DNA of 44,458 bases from Flavobacteriales bacterium. Lineage in GTDB: Bacteria; Bacteroidota; Bacteroidia; Flavobacteriales_D; Parvicellaceae. Numbering within the stretch: the stretch's first letter is position 1; every line of letters begins with the position of its first letter. Below, one piece after another: positions 10,006-17,936 of this stretch. The position numbers and the translations under genes are program-made. Under the pieces are notes generated by a model, which saw only the letters and a program-made list of their open reading frames with translations, had not been told where the DNA came from and searched no databases. Location of the stretch: positions 1-44,458 of the forward strand of contig JAGYKU010000021.1 in the NCBI GenBank assembly GCA_018401455.1, written 5' to 3'.

Positions 10006-10035
10006 TTGCACAATCGATTAAAATATGTAGTTTTG
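10006..10035 (+). promoter_or_regulatory. Strong candidate promoter for the GT2 gene
   Basis: TTG at 10006-10008, a 19-base spacer, then TAGTTTTG at 10028-10035. Both elements match the Bacteroidota -33/-7 consensus exactly. The -7 box ends only four bases before the ATG at 10040, so transcription should start at or next to the start codon and the mRNA may be leaderless. GGAGG directly abuts the ATG and has no spacing to act as a Shine-Dalgarno site. Confidence 0.6.
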
Positions 10036-10039
10036 GAGG

Positions 10040-11050
10040 ATGAAAGTTGCCGTAGCAATATTAAATTACAACGGAGTCAAATGGCTTGAGAAGTTTTTGG
10101 GAAATGTGATTCAAAACAGCCCAGAAGCTGAGGTATTTGTGATTGATAATGCTTCTACTGATGATTCTGTAAAGTATTTAAAAAATAACTTTCCTGAAAT
10201 AAAAATTATTCAAAATAAAGAAAATTCGGGTTTTGCAGGTGGTTATAATGAAGGATTAAAAGCGATCGAAAGTGATTATTATATCCTATTAAATTCAGAT
10301 ATAGAAGTTACTGAAAATTGGATTATGCCAGTGATTGAAAGTATCGAAAAAACTCCAAATGCAGTTGCAGGACAACCCAAAATACTGGCTTATCATCGCA
10401 AAACACATTTCGAACATGCAGGAGCTTGTGGAGGATTTATAGATAAATTGGGTTATCCGTTTTGCAGAGGAAGAATTTTCAATGAGGTTGAAGAAGATGT
10501 AAACCAATATGATGAATCCATCGAAGTTTTTTGGGCTACTGGTGCTTGTCTGTTTATAAAGTCAGATGTTTATTGGGAAATGGGAGGTTTGGATGCCGAT
10601 TTTTTTGCACACATGGAAGAAATTGATTTGTGTTGGAGAATGCAAAATAAAGGCTATAAAATCATCTGCGAACCTAAAGCAACCATCTATCATGTGGGAG
10701 GCGGAACTTTGGATTACCTAAATCCAAGAAAAACGTATCTCAACTTTAGAAACAGTCTGTACATGATTCACAAAAACAAAAATGGAATTTTATTTTTTAT
10801 AATTTTACAGCGGTTGTTTTTGGATGGATTTGCTGGGTTAAAATTTCTTGTGAGTGGAGATTTCAAACATTTCACAAGTATTCTAAAAGCTCATTTTCAC
10901 TATTATGGGCAAATTAAAGTTTTGAATCAAAAAAGAAAAGTACTGCAACAAAACGAATTTCTTTCACTCAATGGAGTTTACAACGGAAGCATTGTTGTTC
11001 AGTTTTTTATAAAGAAAATTAAAACTTTTTCATCACTAAAAATGAAGTAA
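10040..11050 (+). CDS. Glycosyltransferase family 2 (rhamnosyltransferase-like)
   Basis: This 336-residue inverting GT-A enzyme probably adds a sugar from a nucleotide donor to a lipid-linked glycan on the cytoplasmic side of the membrane. The N-terminal domain has VAILNYNGVKWLEKFL, VIDNASTDDS and NSGFAGGYNEGL. The DXD-like metal site is ILLNSDIEVTENW. The acceptor/catalytic region is MEEIDLCWRMQNKGYK, the E.D..WR type, followed by HVGGGTLDY. A hydrophobic segment near 248-268 could attach it to the membrane. It lies downstream of the fucose and WecA-type genes but has its own promoter, so a role in the same polysaccharide is inferred. Donor and acceptor are unknown. The antiporter gene starts 3 bases after its stop. 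Confidence 0.9.
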   Translation: MKVAVAILNYNGVKWLEKFLGNVIQNSPEAEVFVIDNASTDDSVKYLKNNFPEIKIIQNKENSGFAGGYNEGLKAIESDYYILLNSDIEVTENWIMPVIESIEKTPNAVAGQPKILAYHRKTHFEHAGACGGFIDKLGYPFCRGRIFNEVEEDVNQYDESIEVFWATGACLFIKSDVYWEMGGLDADFFAHMEEIDLCWRMQNKGYKIICEPKATIYHVGGGTLDYLNPRKTYLNFRNSLYMIHKNKNGILFFIILQRLFLDGFAGLKFLVSGDFKHFTSILKAHFHYYGQIKVLNQKRKVLQQNEFLSLNGVYNGSIVVQFFIKKIKTFSSLKMK

Positions 11051-11053
11051 TTT

Positions 11054-12778
11054 ATGACAGAACCAAATAATAATAAATTGACCCCAACTTTATTACAGTC
11101 TTTACTGCCCATTATAGTACTGATTGTTTTATTAGGAATTTCTGTTCTTTTTGTTTGGCAAGATAGTTCTTTGGATGGCGCCAATCAAATGGCATTGCTG
11201 TTTGCAGCAGCTTTTGCCATGCTAATAGGATGGAAATTAAAGTACAGTTTCAAAGAAATGCTCAAAGGAGCAACAGATGCCATCAACACTGCTTTACCAG
11301 CCATTATTATTCTTTTACTGATTGGAGCATTAGCAGGAACTTGGCTTATAAGTGGAATTGTTCCTACCATGATTTATTACGGACTTCAAATTTTGAGTCC
11401 AACATATTTTTTGGTTTCTGCTTGTATTATTAGCGCTATTATTTCATTGGCTACTGGAAGTTCTTGGAGTACAATCGCTACAGTGGGAGTCGCATTATTT
11501 GGAATCGGAACAGCATTAGGAATTACTCCAGGTTTGGTAGCAGGTGCAATTATTTCAGGAGCTTATTTCGGAGATAAAATGTCTCCTATGAGTGACACTA
11601 CGAATCTTGCACCAGCAGTAGCAGGTACAGATTTATTCACTCATATTAAATACATGTTATACACTACTGTTCCTTCTATTTCAATTGCTTTAATCATTTT
11701 TTTTATATGGGGATTCTTCTTAAAAACAGATAATACCAACACTAATATTCAAGAACTGTTGGATGCAATTTCTGGATCTTTTTATATCTCTCCAATTCTG
11801 TTTTTAGTTCCTGTTGTAGTAATTGTAATGATTATCATGAAAATTGATGCCATTCCAGCTTTGTTTGTAGGTGTTTTGCTCGGAGGAATTTTTGCGGTAA
11901 TTTTCCAACCTAATTTCATAGATGAAAATGGGAAGAAAAACTCAGTTTATATTGCTCAAACAAATGACGATACTTTCAAATTCAATTGGTATGATGCAGA
12001 TGGAGGATTATTGAGTTCAAAACCAAAGTTAGAAAATGTTTCAGGAGGAATTTATACACTTGTCACAACCAATAATGAAGGTGAATCTTTTACTACTTTT
12101 TTGACACTTCCCAATGGTTTGGAAAACTTAGAAGAAAACATAAAAATTGAGTCTGAATCGCAAACATTAGAAAGTTTAGGTCTAGGGGTTAATGTGGTAC
12201 AAAGTTCCTATATAGAATCTGCATATAGAGCTACCATTGATGCAATGACACAAACTACAGATGTGAATTCGAGCAATGCTACTGTAAATGATTTGTTGGG
12301 AACAAATGGAATGTTTGGAATGCTTAATACCATTTGGTTAATTATCTGTGCCATGACATTTGGAGGAGTGCTCGAAAAATTAGGAATGTTGCAAAAAATT
12401 ACTCAAGTTCTTGTAAGTAAAGCCAAATCTACAGGATCTTTGATTGCTACAACAGCTGCGACAGCATTAGGATTTAATATTACAGCTTCAGATCAGTATC
12501 TTGCCATTGTAGTTCCAGGGAAAATGTTTGCTGAAGAATACAAAAAAAGAGGTTTAGCACCAGAAAATCTAAGTAGAACACTTGAAGATGCAGGAACAGT
12601 AACTTCTGTTTTAGTGCCTTGGAATACTTGTGGGGCTGTACAGTCCAATGTACTTGGAATCGCAACAGGAGAGTACTTTATGTATTGCTTTTTCAACTTA
12701 ATCAGTCCATTGATGACAGTTACGTTTGGTTACTTTGGCATTAAAATTGCAAAAATTTCAAATAAGAAATCAACATAA
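11054..12778 (+). CDS. nhaC: NhaC-type Na+/H+ antiporter with an inserted hydrophilic domain
   Basis: This inner-membrane antiporter is 574 residues long, clearly above the roughly 450-490 usual for the family. Conserved NhaC segments include GATDAINTALPAIIILLLIG, SLATGSSWSTIATVG, GAYFGDKMSPMSDTTNLAP, WLIICAMTFGGVLE, and VPWNTCGAVQSNVLG near the C-terminus. The extra length is a soluble insert at about 287-390 between GGIFAVIFQP and YRATIDAM. It contains FNWYDADGGLLSS, NVSGGIYTLVTTNNEG and a serine/glutamate-rich stretch. The first two read like one beta-sandwich (SprB- or PKD-like) repeat. The gene follows the glycosyltransferase by 3 bases and is probably co-transcribed. Membrane side and function of the insert are not known. 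Confidence 0.92.
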   Translation: MTEPNNNKLTPTLLQSLLPIIVLIVLLGISVLFVWQDSSLDGANQMALLFAAAFAMLIGWKLKYSFKEMLKGATDAINTALPAIIILLLIGALAGTWLISGIVPTMIYYGLQILSPTYFLVSACIISAIISLATGSSWSTIATVGVALFGIGTALGITPGLVAGAIISGAYFGDKMSPMSDTTNLAPAVAGTDLFTHIKYMLYTTVPSISIALIIFFIWGFFLKTDNTNTNIQELLDAISGSFYISPILFLVPVVVIVMIIMKIDAIPALFVGVLLGGIFAVIFQPNFIDENGKKNSVYIAQTNDDTFKFNWYDADGGLLSSKPKLENVSGGIYTLVTTNNEGESFTTFLTLPNGLENLEENIKIESESQTLESLGLGVNVVQSSYIESAYRATIDAMTQTTDVNSSNATVNDLLGTNGMFGMLNTIWLIICAMTFGGVLEKLGMLQKITQVLVSKAKSTGSLIATTAATALGFNITASDQYLAIVVPGKMFAEEYKKRGLAPENLSRTLEDAGTVTSVLVPWNTCGAVQSNVLGIATGEYFMYCFFNLISPLMTVTFGYFGIKIAKISNKKST

Positions 12779-12866
12779 TTTTTATGTTTGAAATAAATTT
12801 ATTATTTTTACGAAATAGTTTTAATAAGTTTATTAAATAACTGATTAAAAAAATAAAATTTTTACC

Positions 12867-13607
12867 ATGAAACAACAAGTCCTATCATTAATATTACTAT
12901 TCGCAGGTTCTGCAATTGTTGCACAAAATAATTTCAAGGATCAACTTCCTGAGAAGCCTGTTTACACAGAAGCCATCGTAGATGAACAATTTGGAATAAC
13001 ACTTTACGAACCGCTTAATATGGTGCTTAGTGGAGATAGCGTTAGATTAGTAAATGGCTATGTTGCTCAAAATTGGGTAGAAGATTATTACGAAAATGGT
13101 CAATTACTTCACAAAGGGTACTACATTGATGGTCAACTAAAAGTTTATAAAAATTATTATCCAGACGGGACATTAGAACGTTCTTTTGTTAATGTTGATA
13201 ATTTCCGTTCAAAAGTTACGCTATATTATCCAAGTGGAAATGTGAAATCTGAAGTGAAATACACAGAAGCTGCGGCTTTGGTTTGGACAGATTATTACAA
13301 CAATGGAAACATGGAGTACTATGAAGAATATCACAAAAATTTATTATACCACGTAGCAAAAAGATCTTACTATGAAGATGGTCAAGCAGAAAGTCTTTTC
13401 GAAATGACAGATAAAAAGAAATTGAATTATTCTCAAAATGATTTTTATAACAACGGCACAAAAAAGTTAGTAGGAAATTTAAGATACGACAAAGGTGCTT
13501 ACGATTATTTTCGTACTGGAAAATGGGTTTATTTTAACGAATCTGGTAATCCTCTGAAGACTGAGGAATATACAGACGGTAAACTTACTAAGACCAATAC
13601 ACATTAA
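12867..13607 (+). CDS. Exported YwqK/MORN-repeat protein
   Basis: This is a 246-residue secreted protein. It has a signal peptide with a hydrophobic core to about residue 17 and cleavage near VAQNN. Tandem 20-25-residue repeats of the YwqK / MORN_2 type follow, for example EDYYENGQLLHKGYYIDGQ, YYPDGTLERSF, YYPSGNVKSEVKY, YYNNGNMEYYEEY and GKWVYFNESGNPLKTEEY. Such repeats are common in exported Bacteroidota proteins, and their function is mostly unknown. The database label 'antitoxin' comes from Bacillus YwqK and should not be taken as a function here. It is the first gene of a closely spaced group with the HAD and J-domain genes. A much longer relative lies at 38678-40459. Confidence 0.82.
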   Translation: MKQQVLSLILLFAGSAIVAQNNFKDQLPEKPVYTEAIVDEQFGITLYEPLNMVLSGDSVRLVNGYVAQNWVEDYYENGQLLHKGYYIDGQLKVYKNYYPDGTLERSFVNVDNFRSKVTLYYPSGNVKSEVKYTEAAALVWTDYYNNGNMEYYEEYHKNLLYHVAKRSYYEDGQAESLFEMTDKKKLNYSQNDFYNNGTKKLVGNLRYDKGAYDYFRTGKWVYFNESGNPLKTEEYTDGKLTKTNTH

Positions 13608-13621
13608 TTTCAATTTCAAAA

Positions 13622-14278
13622 ATGATTGAAACTATCGAAAAAGATATCGCTTCTTTTAAAAAAATTAAAGCGATTATCTTTGATTGGGATGGCGTATTTC
13701 ACGAAGGTCATAAAAATAATCAAAATCAAAGTTCTTTTTCTGAAGCCGACAGTATGGGCGTAAATATGTTGCGTTTGGGTTATTACAATTTTAATCACGA
13801 AATTCCTTATACTGCAATTGTAACTGGTGAATATAACCCTACAGCAGAATTCCTAGCCAAAAGAGAACATTTCAATGGGGTGTTTTTTAAAGTAAAAAAC
13901 AAAATTGTCATTGCAGATTACTTAAGCAAAAAATTTCAAATACAACCTGAAGAAATTCTATTTGTATATGATGATATTTTAGATTTGAGTTTAGCAAAAA
14001 TTTGTGGTGTGCGTTTTCTAGTGAATAGAAGTGCAAGCGAATTGTTTCAAGAATATGTATTGAAAAATAACTATTGTGATTATGTAACTAAGCATTCTGG
14101 AGGACAACATGCGGTAAGAGAAATATCAGAGTTTGTATTAAATAAAATGGAAGTTTTTGATAAAACATTAGACACTAGAATTGCTTTTGGTAAAGAATAC
14201 GATTCATATCTAAAAAAACGACAATCCATTTCCACAGAACTTTTTGAACTCAAAAACGATAGACTTTCGAATATATAA
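13622..14278 (+). CDS. HAD-superfamily phosphatase, KdsC-like
   Basis: This cytoplasmic HAD hydrolase has 218 residues. Motif I is IIFDWDGVFHEG (nucleophile D21, acid/base D23). A following EADSMGVNMLRLGYY segment resembles the substrate-specificity stretch of KdsC-type (3-deoxy-octulosonate-8-P) phosphatases. Motif II is the TG of AIVTGEYNP, the motif III lysine is probably in KVKNKIVIADYL, and motif IV is LFVYDDILDLSLA with paired aspartates. It is longer than typical KdsC, with an extra C-terminal helical tail of about 60 residues. No Kdo or sialic-acid genes lie nearby, so the substrate is open. It starts 14 bases after the upstream YwqK-family gene. Confidence 0.78.
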   Translation: MIETIEKDIASFKKIKAIIFDWDGVFHEGHKNNQNQSSFSEADSMGVNMLRLGYYNFNHEIPYTAIVTGEYNPTAEFLAKREHFNGVFFKVKNKIVIADYLSKKFQIQPEEILFVYDDILDLSLAKICGVRFLVNRSASELFQEYVLKNNYCDYVTKHSGGQHAVREISEFVLNKMEVFDKTLDTRIAFGKEYDSYLKKRQSISTELFELKNDRLSNI

Positions 14279-14289
14279 TTTTTGATTAA

Positions 14290-14841
14290 TTGGGTATCTA
14301 TCATAGAATATTAGGTGTAAAGTATGGAGCTTCTCCAATAGAAATCAAAAAAGCATATTTCAAAAAAGTTAGAAAAGTTCATCCAGATGTAAATCCATCT
14401 CCAAATGCTACAGAGGAATTTATAAAAGTAAACAACGCTTATGAAATTCTAACCAACCCCAATTATAATATTCCTTATCAAAGTAAGACTTCGAAACCAC
14501 ATACTCAAACCACCAAAAGAGCAGAGCAAAAAGAATGGATTAGAAAACGAAATGAAGCAATTAGGAAAGAAAGCGCAAGAAAAGCAAAAATGCAATTTAA
14601 AGATTTGTGCAAAGATTTAAAGAAAGAATTATTTCATCGAGATTTAAAAAGAACATTGTATTCTTTTTTAGGCCTATTTCTTACTCCTATTTTTTTTATT
14701 TTCATAGCCAATTTAATTTTTGAAAAGAATTCAAATGAAATGGATTCTAATATAGTTTTGTTAGCTATGTTCTTTTTTAGTTTACTATTTCACTTTCCAA
14801 TTTTGATAGGGATCATTTATTTTTATAAAATTGACAATTAA
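14290..14841 (+). CDS. Membrane-anchored J-domain protein (copy 1), TTG start
   Basis: The N-terminal J-domain (about 1-58) stimulates Hsp70/DnaK ATPase in this family. It has YHRILGVKYGASPIEIKKAY, the catalytic HPD at 31-33, and FIKVNNAYEIL. A charged linker rich in K/R/E (about 65-118) leads to two hydrophobic helices (about 123-144 and 154-179). There is no Gly/Phe region, zinc finger or DnaJ C-terminal domain, so this is a class C J-protein tethered to the inner membrane. An in-frame TAA at 14287-14289 abuts the TTG at 14290, so TTG must be the start. It lines up with the ATG of the tandem paralogue, which begins at the same point of the fold. The 183-residue product has no DnaK gene nearby. 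Confidence 0.85.
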   Translation: MGIYHRILGVKYGASPIEIKKAYFKKVRKVHPDVNPSPNATEEFIKVNNAYEILTNPNYNIPYQSKTSKPHTQTTKRAEQKEWIRKRNEAIRKESARKAKMQFKDLCKDLKKELFHRDLKRTLYSFLGLFLTPIFFIFIANLIFEKNSNEMDSNIVLLAMFFFSLLFHFPILIGIIYFYKIDN

Positions 14842-14855
14842 ATTTACACTTCTAA

Positions 14856-15470
14856 ATGAGTTCTAGTCATAATATTCTTGGAGTTCCAATAAATGCCAGT
14901 AAATCTGAAATCAAAAGGGCTTATTACAGAAAGGCTAGACTGCTTCATCCTGATGTAAATAAATCTCCCAATGCTGAAGAGGAGTTTATAAGGCTCAATA
15001 TGGCTTATGAAGCTTTGACGAATCCGAAATTTAAAATAAAGCCAATTCAAAAAAAAACAAACAATAATAGACCAAAAGAAGAAAGTACTAGGGAAAAGAC
15101 GAGCGAAGAGATAAGAAGAGAAGAAGTTTTACGAAGAAGAGAAATGCTCAGAAAAGAAGCTATTAGAAAAAGTAAGATAAAGTGTAGTAAAATTGTCAAA
15201 AAGGAGAAAAGAGAATTGATTACCTATCAATTTATTAAGATAATACTCTCTTTATTTTTGATTTTAATTTTTATTCCTGTAAATACTATAGCACTTAATC
15301 TTTTAATAAACTATGATGATAATGATCCAAATCAAACTAAAGGTTATGCAGGAATATTAATAATGGGTGTGTTTTTAACACTAATTAATATTTTGTTGAT
15401 TTTGAAAACAATACATTTAATTTATTTAATGATAAAAAACTATAAATCACTTCACCAATCCCAAGGCTGA
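14856..15470 (+). CDS. Membrane-anchored J-domain protein (copy 2)
   Basis: This 204-residue paralogue of the preceding gene lies 14 bases after it. The J-domain has SHNILGVPINASKSEIKRAY, HPD at 31-33 followed by VNKSPNA, and FIRLNMAYEALTNPKF. The linker (about 70-120) is very basic and glutamate-rich and probably a long helix. Two hydrophobic segments follow (about 124-150 and 165-193). The J-domains of the two copies are clearly alike, while the linkers and membrane parts have diverged, pointing to an old tandem duplication. Its last 24 bases overlap the end of the convergent PD40 gene. The client and the DnaK partner are unknown. Confidence 0.86.
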   Translation: MSSSHNILGVPINASKSEIKRAYYRKARLLHPDVNKSPNAEEEFIRLNMAYEALTNPKFKIKPIQKKTNNNRPKEESTREKTSEEIRREEVLRRREMLRKEAIRKSKIKCSKIVKKEKRELITYQFIKIILSLFLILIFIPVNTIALNLLINYDDNDPNQTKGYAGILIMGVFLTLINILLILKTIHLIYLMIKNYKSLHQSQG

Positions 15471-16808
15471 GATATCAATCATAAAGATATCTGCATCTCC
15501 TCTGCTGTCGATATCGTAATAAGCACCTACGTAGGCGTATTTTCCATCTTTGGAAACTGTAATTGTTTTTTCTTCTCTAACAGTATTAATAGGCGCTCCC
15601 ATATTGATGGCTTTTCCCCAATTTCCGTTTTCATCTTTTACAGAATAATACAAGTCGTAACTTCCAAAACATTCGTTATATCCATTACTAGAAAAGAATA
15701 AAATATTTCCGTTTGGGTGAATAAAAACACATTTCTCATCAGATTTAGTATTGATATTGGGACCAACATTGATTGGCTCGCTCCAAGTTTTTCCTGCTTT
15801 TTTCATATAATATATATCCGCCTGCCCTTGACCTCCTGGTCTTTCGCTTACAAAGTATAAGTATTCACCATCTTCAGTCATCGTAGCGCTACTTTCGAAA
15901 TAAGAGGAGTTTAGTTTTTTGTTCATTTTCTCTCTTAAAAACATTTCTTTGGGAGCGCTCCATTTTCCAGAAGACTCACTTCTTTTTGAAATGTATATAT
16001 CACCACTTCTTGTTGCGCCAATAATATTTCTATAAATAAGTAAATCGCCATCAGGTGTAAATCCTGTAGCACCATCGTGATATTCAGTATTGATTCTACC
16101 AGGAATTGGCTCGGCTTTATTCCATTCGTTTTCTTCTTCATTCCAAGTAGATTGATAAACATCTGAGTAGTACAAATGATCAAAATCAGTATCGATTCCG
16201 CCACCTTTTGTATCATTTCTTCTGGATGTGAAAACCAATGTTTTACCGTCTAAAGAAATACATGGAGCAAATTCAGGGAAATTTGTGTTAATCGCATTTC
16301 CAACGTTTGTAATTTTTACATCAGCAATATTATCTTGATTGGCTTTGGCATAATCACATTGAGCAATAAGTTTGTCAATCTCGTAATCTTCCATTTTGGA
16401 TTTACTGTCTTTTATTGTGGCTTTGAATTGTTCAAAATGTTTTTTGGCATCATCTACTTTACCCAATTGTTGGAGTATATTTCCATAAAGAAAATCAAAA
16501 TCTTTATCTACTTTTGGATTCAAAGCAATGGCTTGGTCAGCGTGTTTGAGGGCTGCATCAATATTTTTAAGTGCAAACTGACATTCAGCAACTCCATAGT
16601 GAGCAAGTGCAATATTGTTGTCCACGACCAAAACTTCTCTGTATATATTGAGTGCACCTCTATAATTATAACTGTAAAACTTCGTTTTTGCATCCGAAAG
16701 TTTAAATTGAAGTTTAGCCTTATCAATGATATTTTTGGTTGTATCTAACTGAGCATAACTAAAAGTAGTTGTGAGGATTAGAAAAATTGTAAGTAGGTTA
16801 ATTCTCAT
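15447..16808 (-). CDS. Exported TPR and PD40 beta-propeller protein
   Basis: This 453-residue protein begins with a signal peptide (about 1-19, ending SYAQ). TPR-type helices follow at about 30-150 (for example YRGALNIYREVLVVD and AHYGVAECQFALKN). Five PD40/WD40-like propeller repeats then run to the end, with cores such as SLDGKTLVFTSRR, TPDGDLLIYRN, TEDGEYLYFVSERPGG, HPNGNILFFSSNG and SKDGKYAYVGAYY. In Bacteroidota this arrangement is often followed by a carboxypeptidase-regulatory domain and an OmpA domain. Here the protein ends directly after the propeller (ISALGLVK), so it lacks the peptidoglycan anchor. It is probably periplasmic or outer-membrane associated. An exact -7 box lies about 50 bases upstream. 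Confidence 0.83.
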   Translation of the reverse strand: MRINLLTIFLILTTTFSYAQLDTTKNIIDKAKLQFKLSDAKTKFYSYNYRGALNIYREVLVVDNNIALAHYGVAECQFALKNIDAALKHADQAIALNPKVDKDFDFLYGNILQQLGKVDDAKKHFEQFKATIKDSKSKMEDYEIDKLIAQCDYAKANQDNIADVKITNVGNAINTNFPEFAPCISLDGKTLVFTSRRNDTKGGGIDTDFDHLYYSDVYQSTWNEEENEWNKAEPIPGRINTEYHDGATGFTPDGDLLIYRNIIGATRSGDIYISKRSESSGKWSAPKEMFLREKMNKKLNSSYFESSATMTEDGEYLYFVSERPGGQGQADIYYMKKAGKTWSEPINVGPNINTKSDEKCVFIHPNGNILFFSSNGYNECFGSYDLYYSVKDENGNWGKAINMGAPINTVREEKTITVSKDGKYAYVGAYYDIDSRGDADIFMIDISALGLVK

Positions 16809-16860
16809 GTTTATTGCAATGTTTTGTGTAAATACAGTAATTTTCTTAAAATTAATTTAA

Positions 16861-16868
16861 CAAATATA
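16861..16868 (-). promoter_or_regulatory. Candidate -7 box TATATTTG of the PD40 gene
   Basis: On the minus strand TATATTTG matches TAnnTTTG exactly, 52 bases before the ATG at 16808. There is no clear TTG at -33. Confidence 0.4.
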
Positions 16869-16927
16869 AATTATTGTCGGATTATATCCTAAAATTTATG
16901 ATAAGATTCATCAAAAATTGACAACTT

Positions 16928-17854
16928 TCATTCCAATTTTTCATCATCAGCAAGATCTGGTTCTGAAATTTGAGGTGAAACATTTTCATTTTGTTTTGGT
17001 GATACAGGTTCTTTTAAGGCATAAGGGTTTTTGCTCAAATCTACTAATTCGTGCACTCCAAGTGTAGCTGCAACCATTGTTACAATTGGTATCATAGCCA
17101 AAATAATGGAAGCGATAATTACTAAAGTAAGAATCCATCCTCCATGAATATCTTCTCTTATTTCATTGAAAAAATTATTGCTGTAAACAAAGATTAAAGT
17201 AAACACACTTCCCAATGCAATGGCAAAACCTTTGTGTTTTCTCACAAATACCACACTTTGCTCAATCGAAAGTCTTTGTCTTTCGTTGAGGTAATCTATG
17301 AATCCAAAACCATAATAATAAAACCCAACAAACATCGAAAAAGTGGCTGTAATAAAAGCATAAACACCATCAGAAAGTCCAAATAGCCAAGACAAAATAT
17401 AAAAGGCAATTACAAATGAATATACAATTCCCAATTCCCAAACTACATTTCGAATAGCAAGGTTCATGGTTCTTTTCACATCTTTAATCAATTGCTTAAG
17501 ATTGAATTTGTATTTATTTCCAGTAAGAATTCTTTCTACTCTTTCTGAAACAACAGAAAGTACAGGCGAGATGATAATAATTAATACATATCTCATAAAA
17601 CTCAACATCACCACAGCCAAAAGTGCGTATAAACTTCTGAGAAAATAATACCAAGATTTCAAATAAATGGGATCGGTATCGTTAATTACGATTTCGCTTT
17701 TGAGATTTTGAAAAACAAATCCCAAATAATAAATTCCTAAAAAGAGCAAAACAGGAAACAAAAAATAATACCACATATTGTGCTTTTTGATGAAAAGTAC
17801 AGCATCATAGTAAGATTTGAACCCTAATTTTAAATCATTTAAATGATTGAGCAT
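16928..17854 (-). CDS. EI24-domain integral membrane protein
   Basis: This 308-residue membrane protein resembles the EI24/CysZ-like family. It begins LGFKSYYDAVLFIKKHN, followed by a long hydrophobic segment WYYFLFPVLLFLGIYYLGF. Several more helices follow, including ALLAVVMLSFMRYVLIIIIS and ISPVLSVVSERVERILTG. The YYYGFGFIDYLNERQRLS signature region is also typical of EI24 proteins. A hydrophilic, acidic C-terminal tail of about 40 residues ends the protein. CysZ members transport sulfate, but most Bacteroidota members are uncharacterised, and no sulfate genes adjoin it here. It is divergent from purB, with 82 bases between the two starts. Confidence 0.78.
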   Translation of the reverse strand: MLNHLNDLKLGFKSYYDAVLFIKKHNMWYYFLFPVLLFLGIYYLGFVFQNLKSEIVINDTDPIYLKSWYYFLRSLYALLAVVMLSFMRYVLIIIISPVLSVVSERVERILTGNKYKFNLKQLIKDVKRTMNLAIRNVVWELGIVYSFVIAFYILSWLFGLSDGVYAFITATFSMFVGFYYYGFGFIDYLNERQRLSIEQSVVFVRKHKGFAIALGSVFTLIFVYSNNFFNEIREDIHGGWILTLVIIASIILAMIPIVTMVAATLGVHELVDLSKNPYALKEPVSPKQNENVSPQISEPDLADDEKLE

Positions 17855-17876
17855 AATTAAAAAATATATTGAGCAT

Positions 17877-17884
17877 CAAAAGTA
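17877..17884 (-). promoter_or_regulatory. Candidate -7 box TACTTTTG of the EI24 gene
   Basis: TACTTTTG on the minus strand matches TAnnTTTG and lies 22 bases before the EI24 start, in the 82-base divergent region shared with purB. No good -33 element is visible. Confidence 0.35.
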
Positions 17885-17936
17885 GATATTTCTTTAAAAT
17901 AATTTTTAATTTTATCGGCTTAATTTATTAAGATAT

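Larger units (their letters stand above)
9597..10039. other. 443-base intergenic region with hairpins and a tandem repeat
   Basis: This gap holds no convincing gene. In order it contains a weak AT-rich hairpin (9634-9640 with 9645-9651) that could end the polysaccharide operon, and a longer imperfect hairpin (9686-9694 with 9713-9721, one G-T pair). A 45-base tandem repeat follows at 9788-9887, and then the promoter of the GT2 gene. A 90-codon reverse reading frame spans the repeat but is only a translation of it. Confidence 0.6.

Noticed and set aside
9786-10058. 90-codon reverse-strand reading frame with repeated KKVEGCQPTLW peptides
   Set aside because: It is created by the 45-base tandem repeat, overlaps the promoter and start of the GT2 gene, and matches no protein family.
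12867-13607. Toxin-antitoxin system based on the YwqK label
   Set aside because: The protein is secreted and repeat-based, and no toxin gene is adjacent; the label reflects distant homology only.
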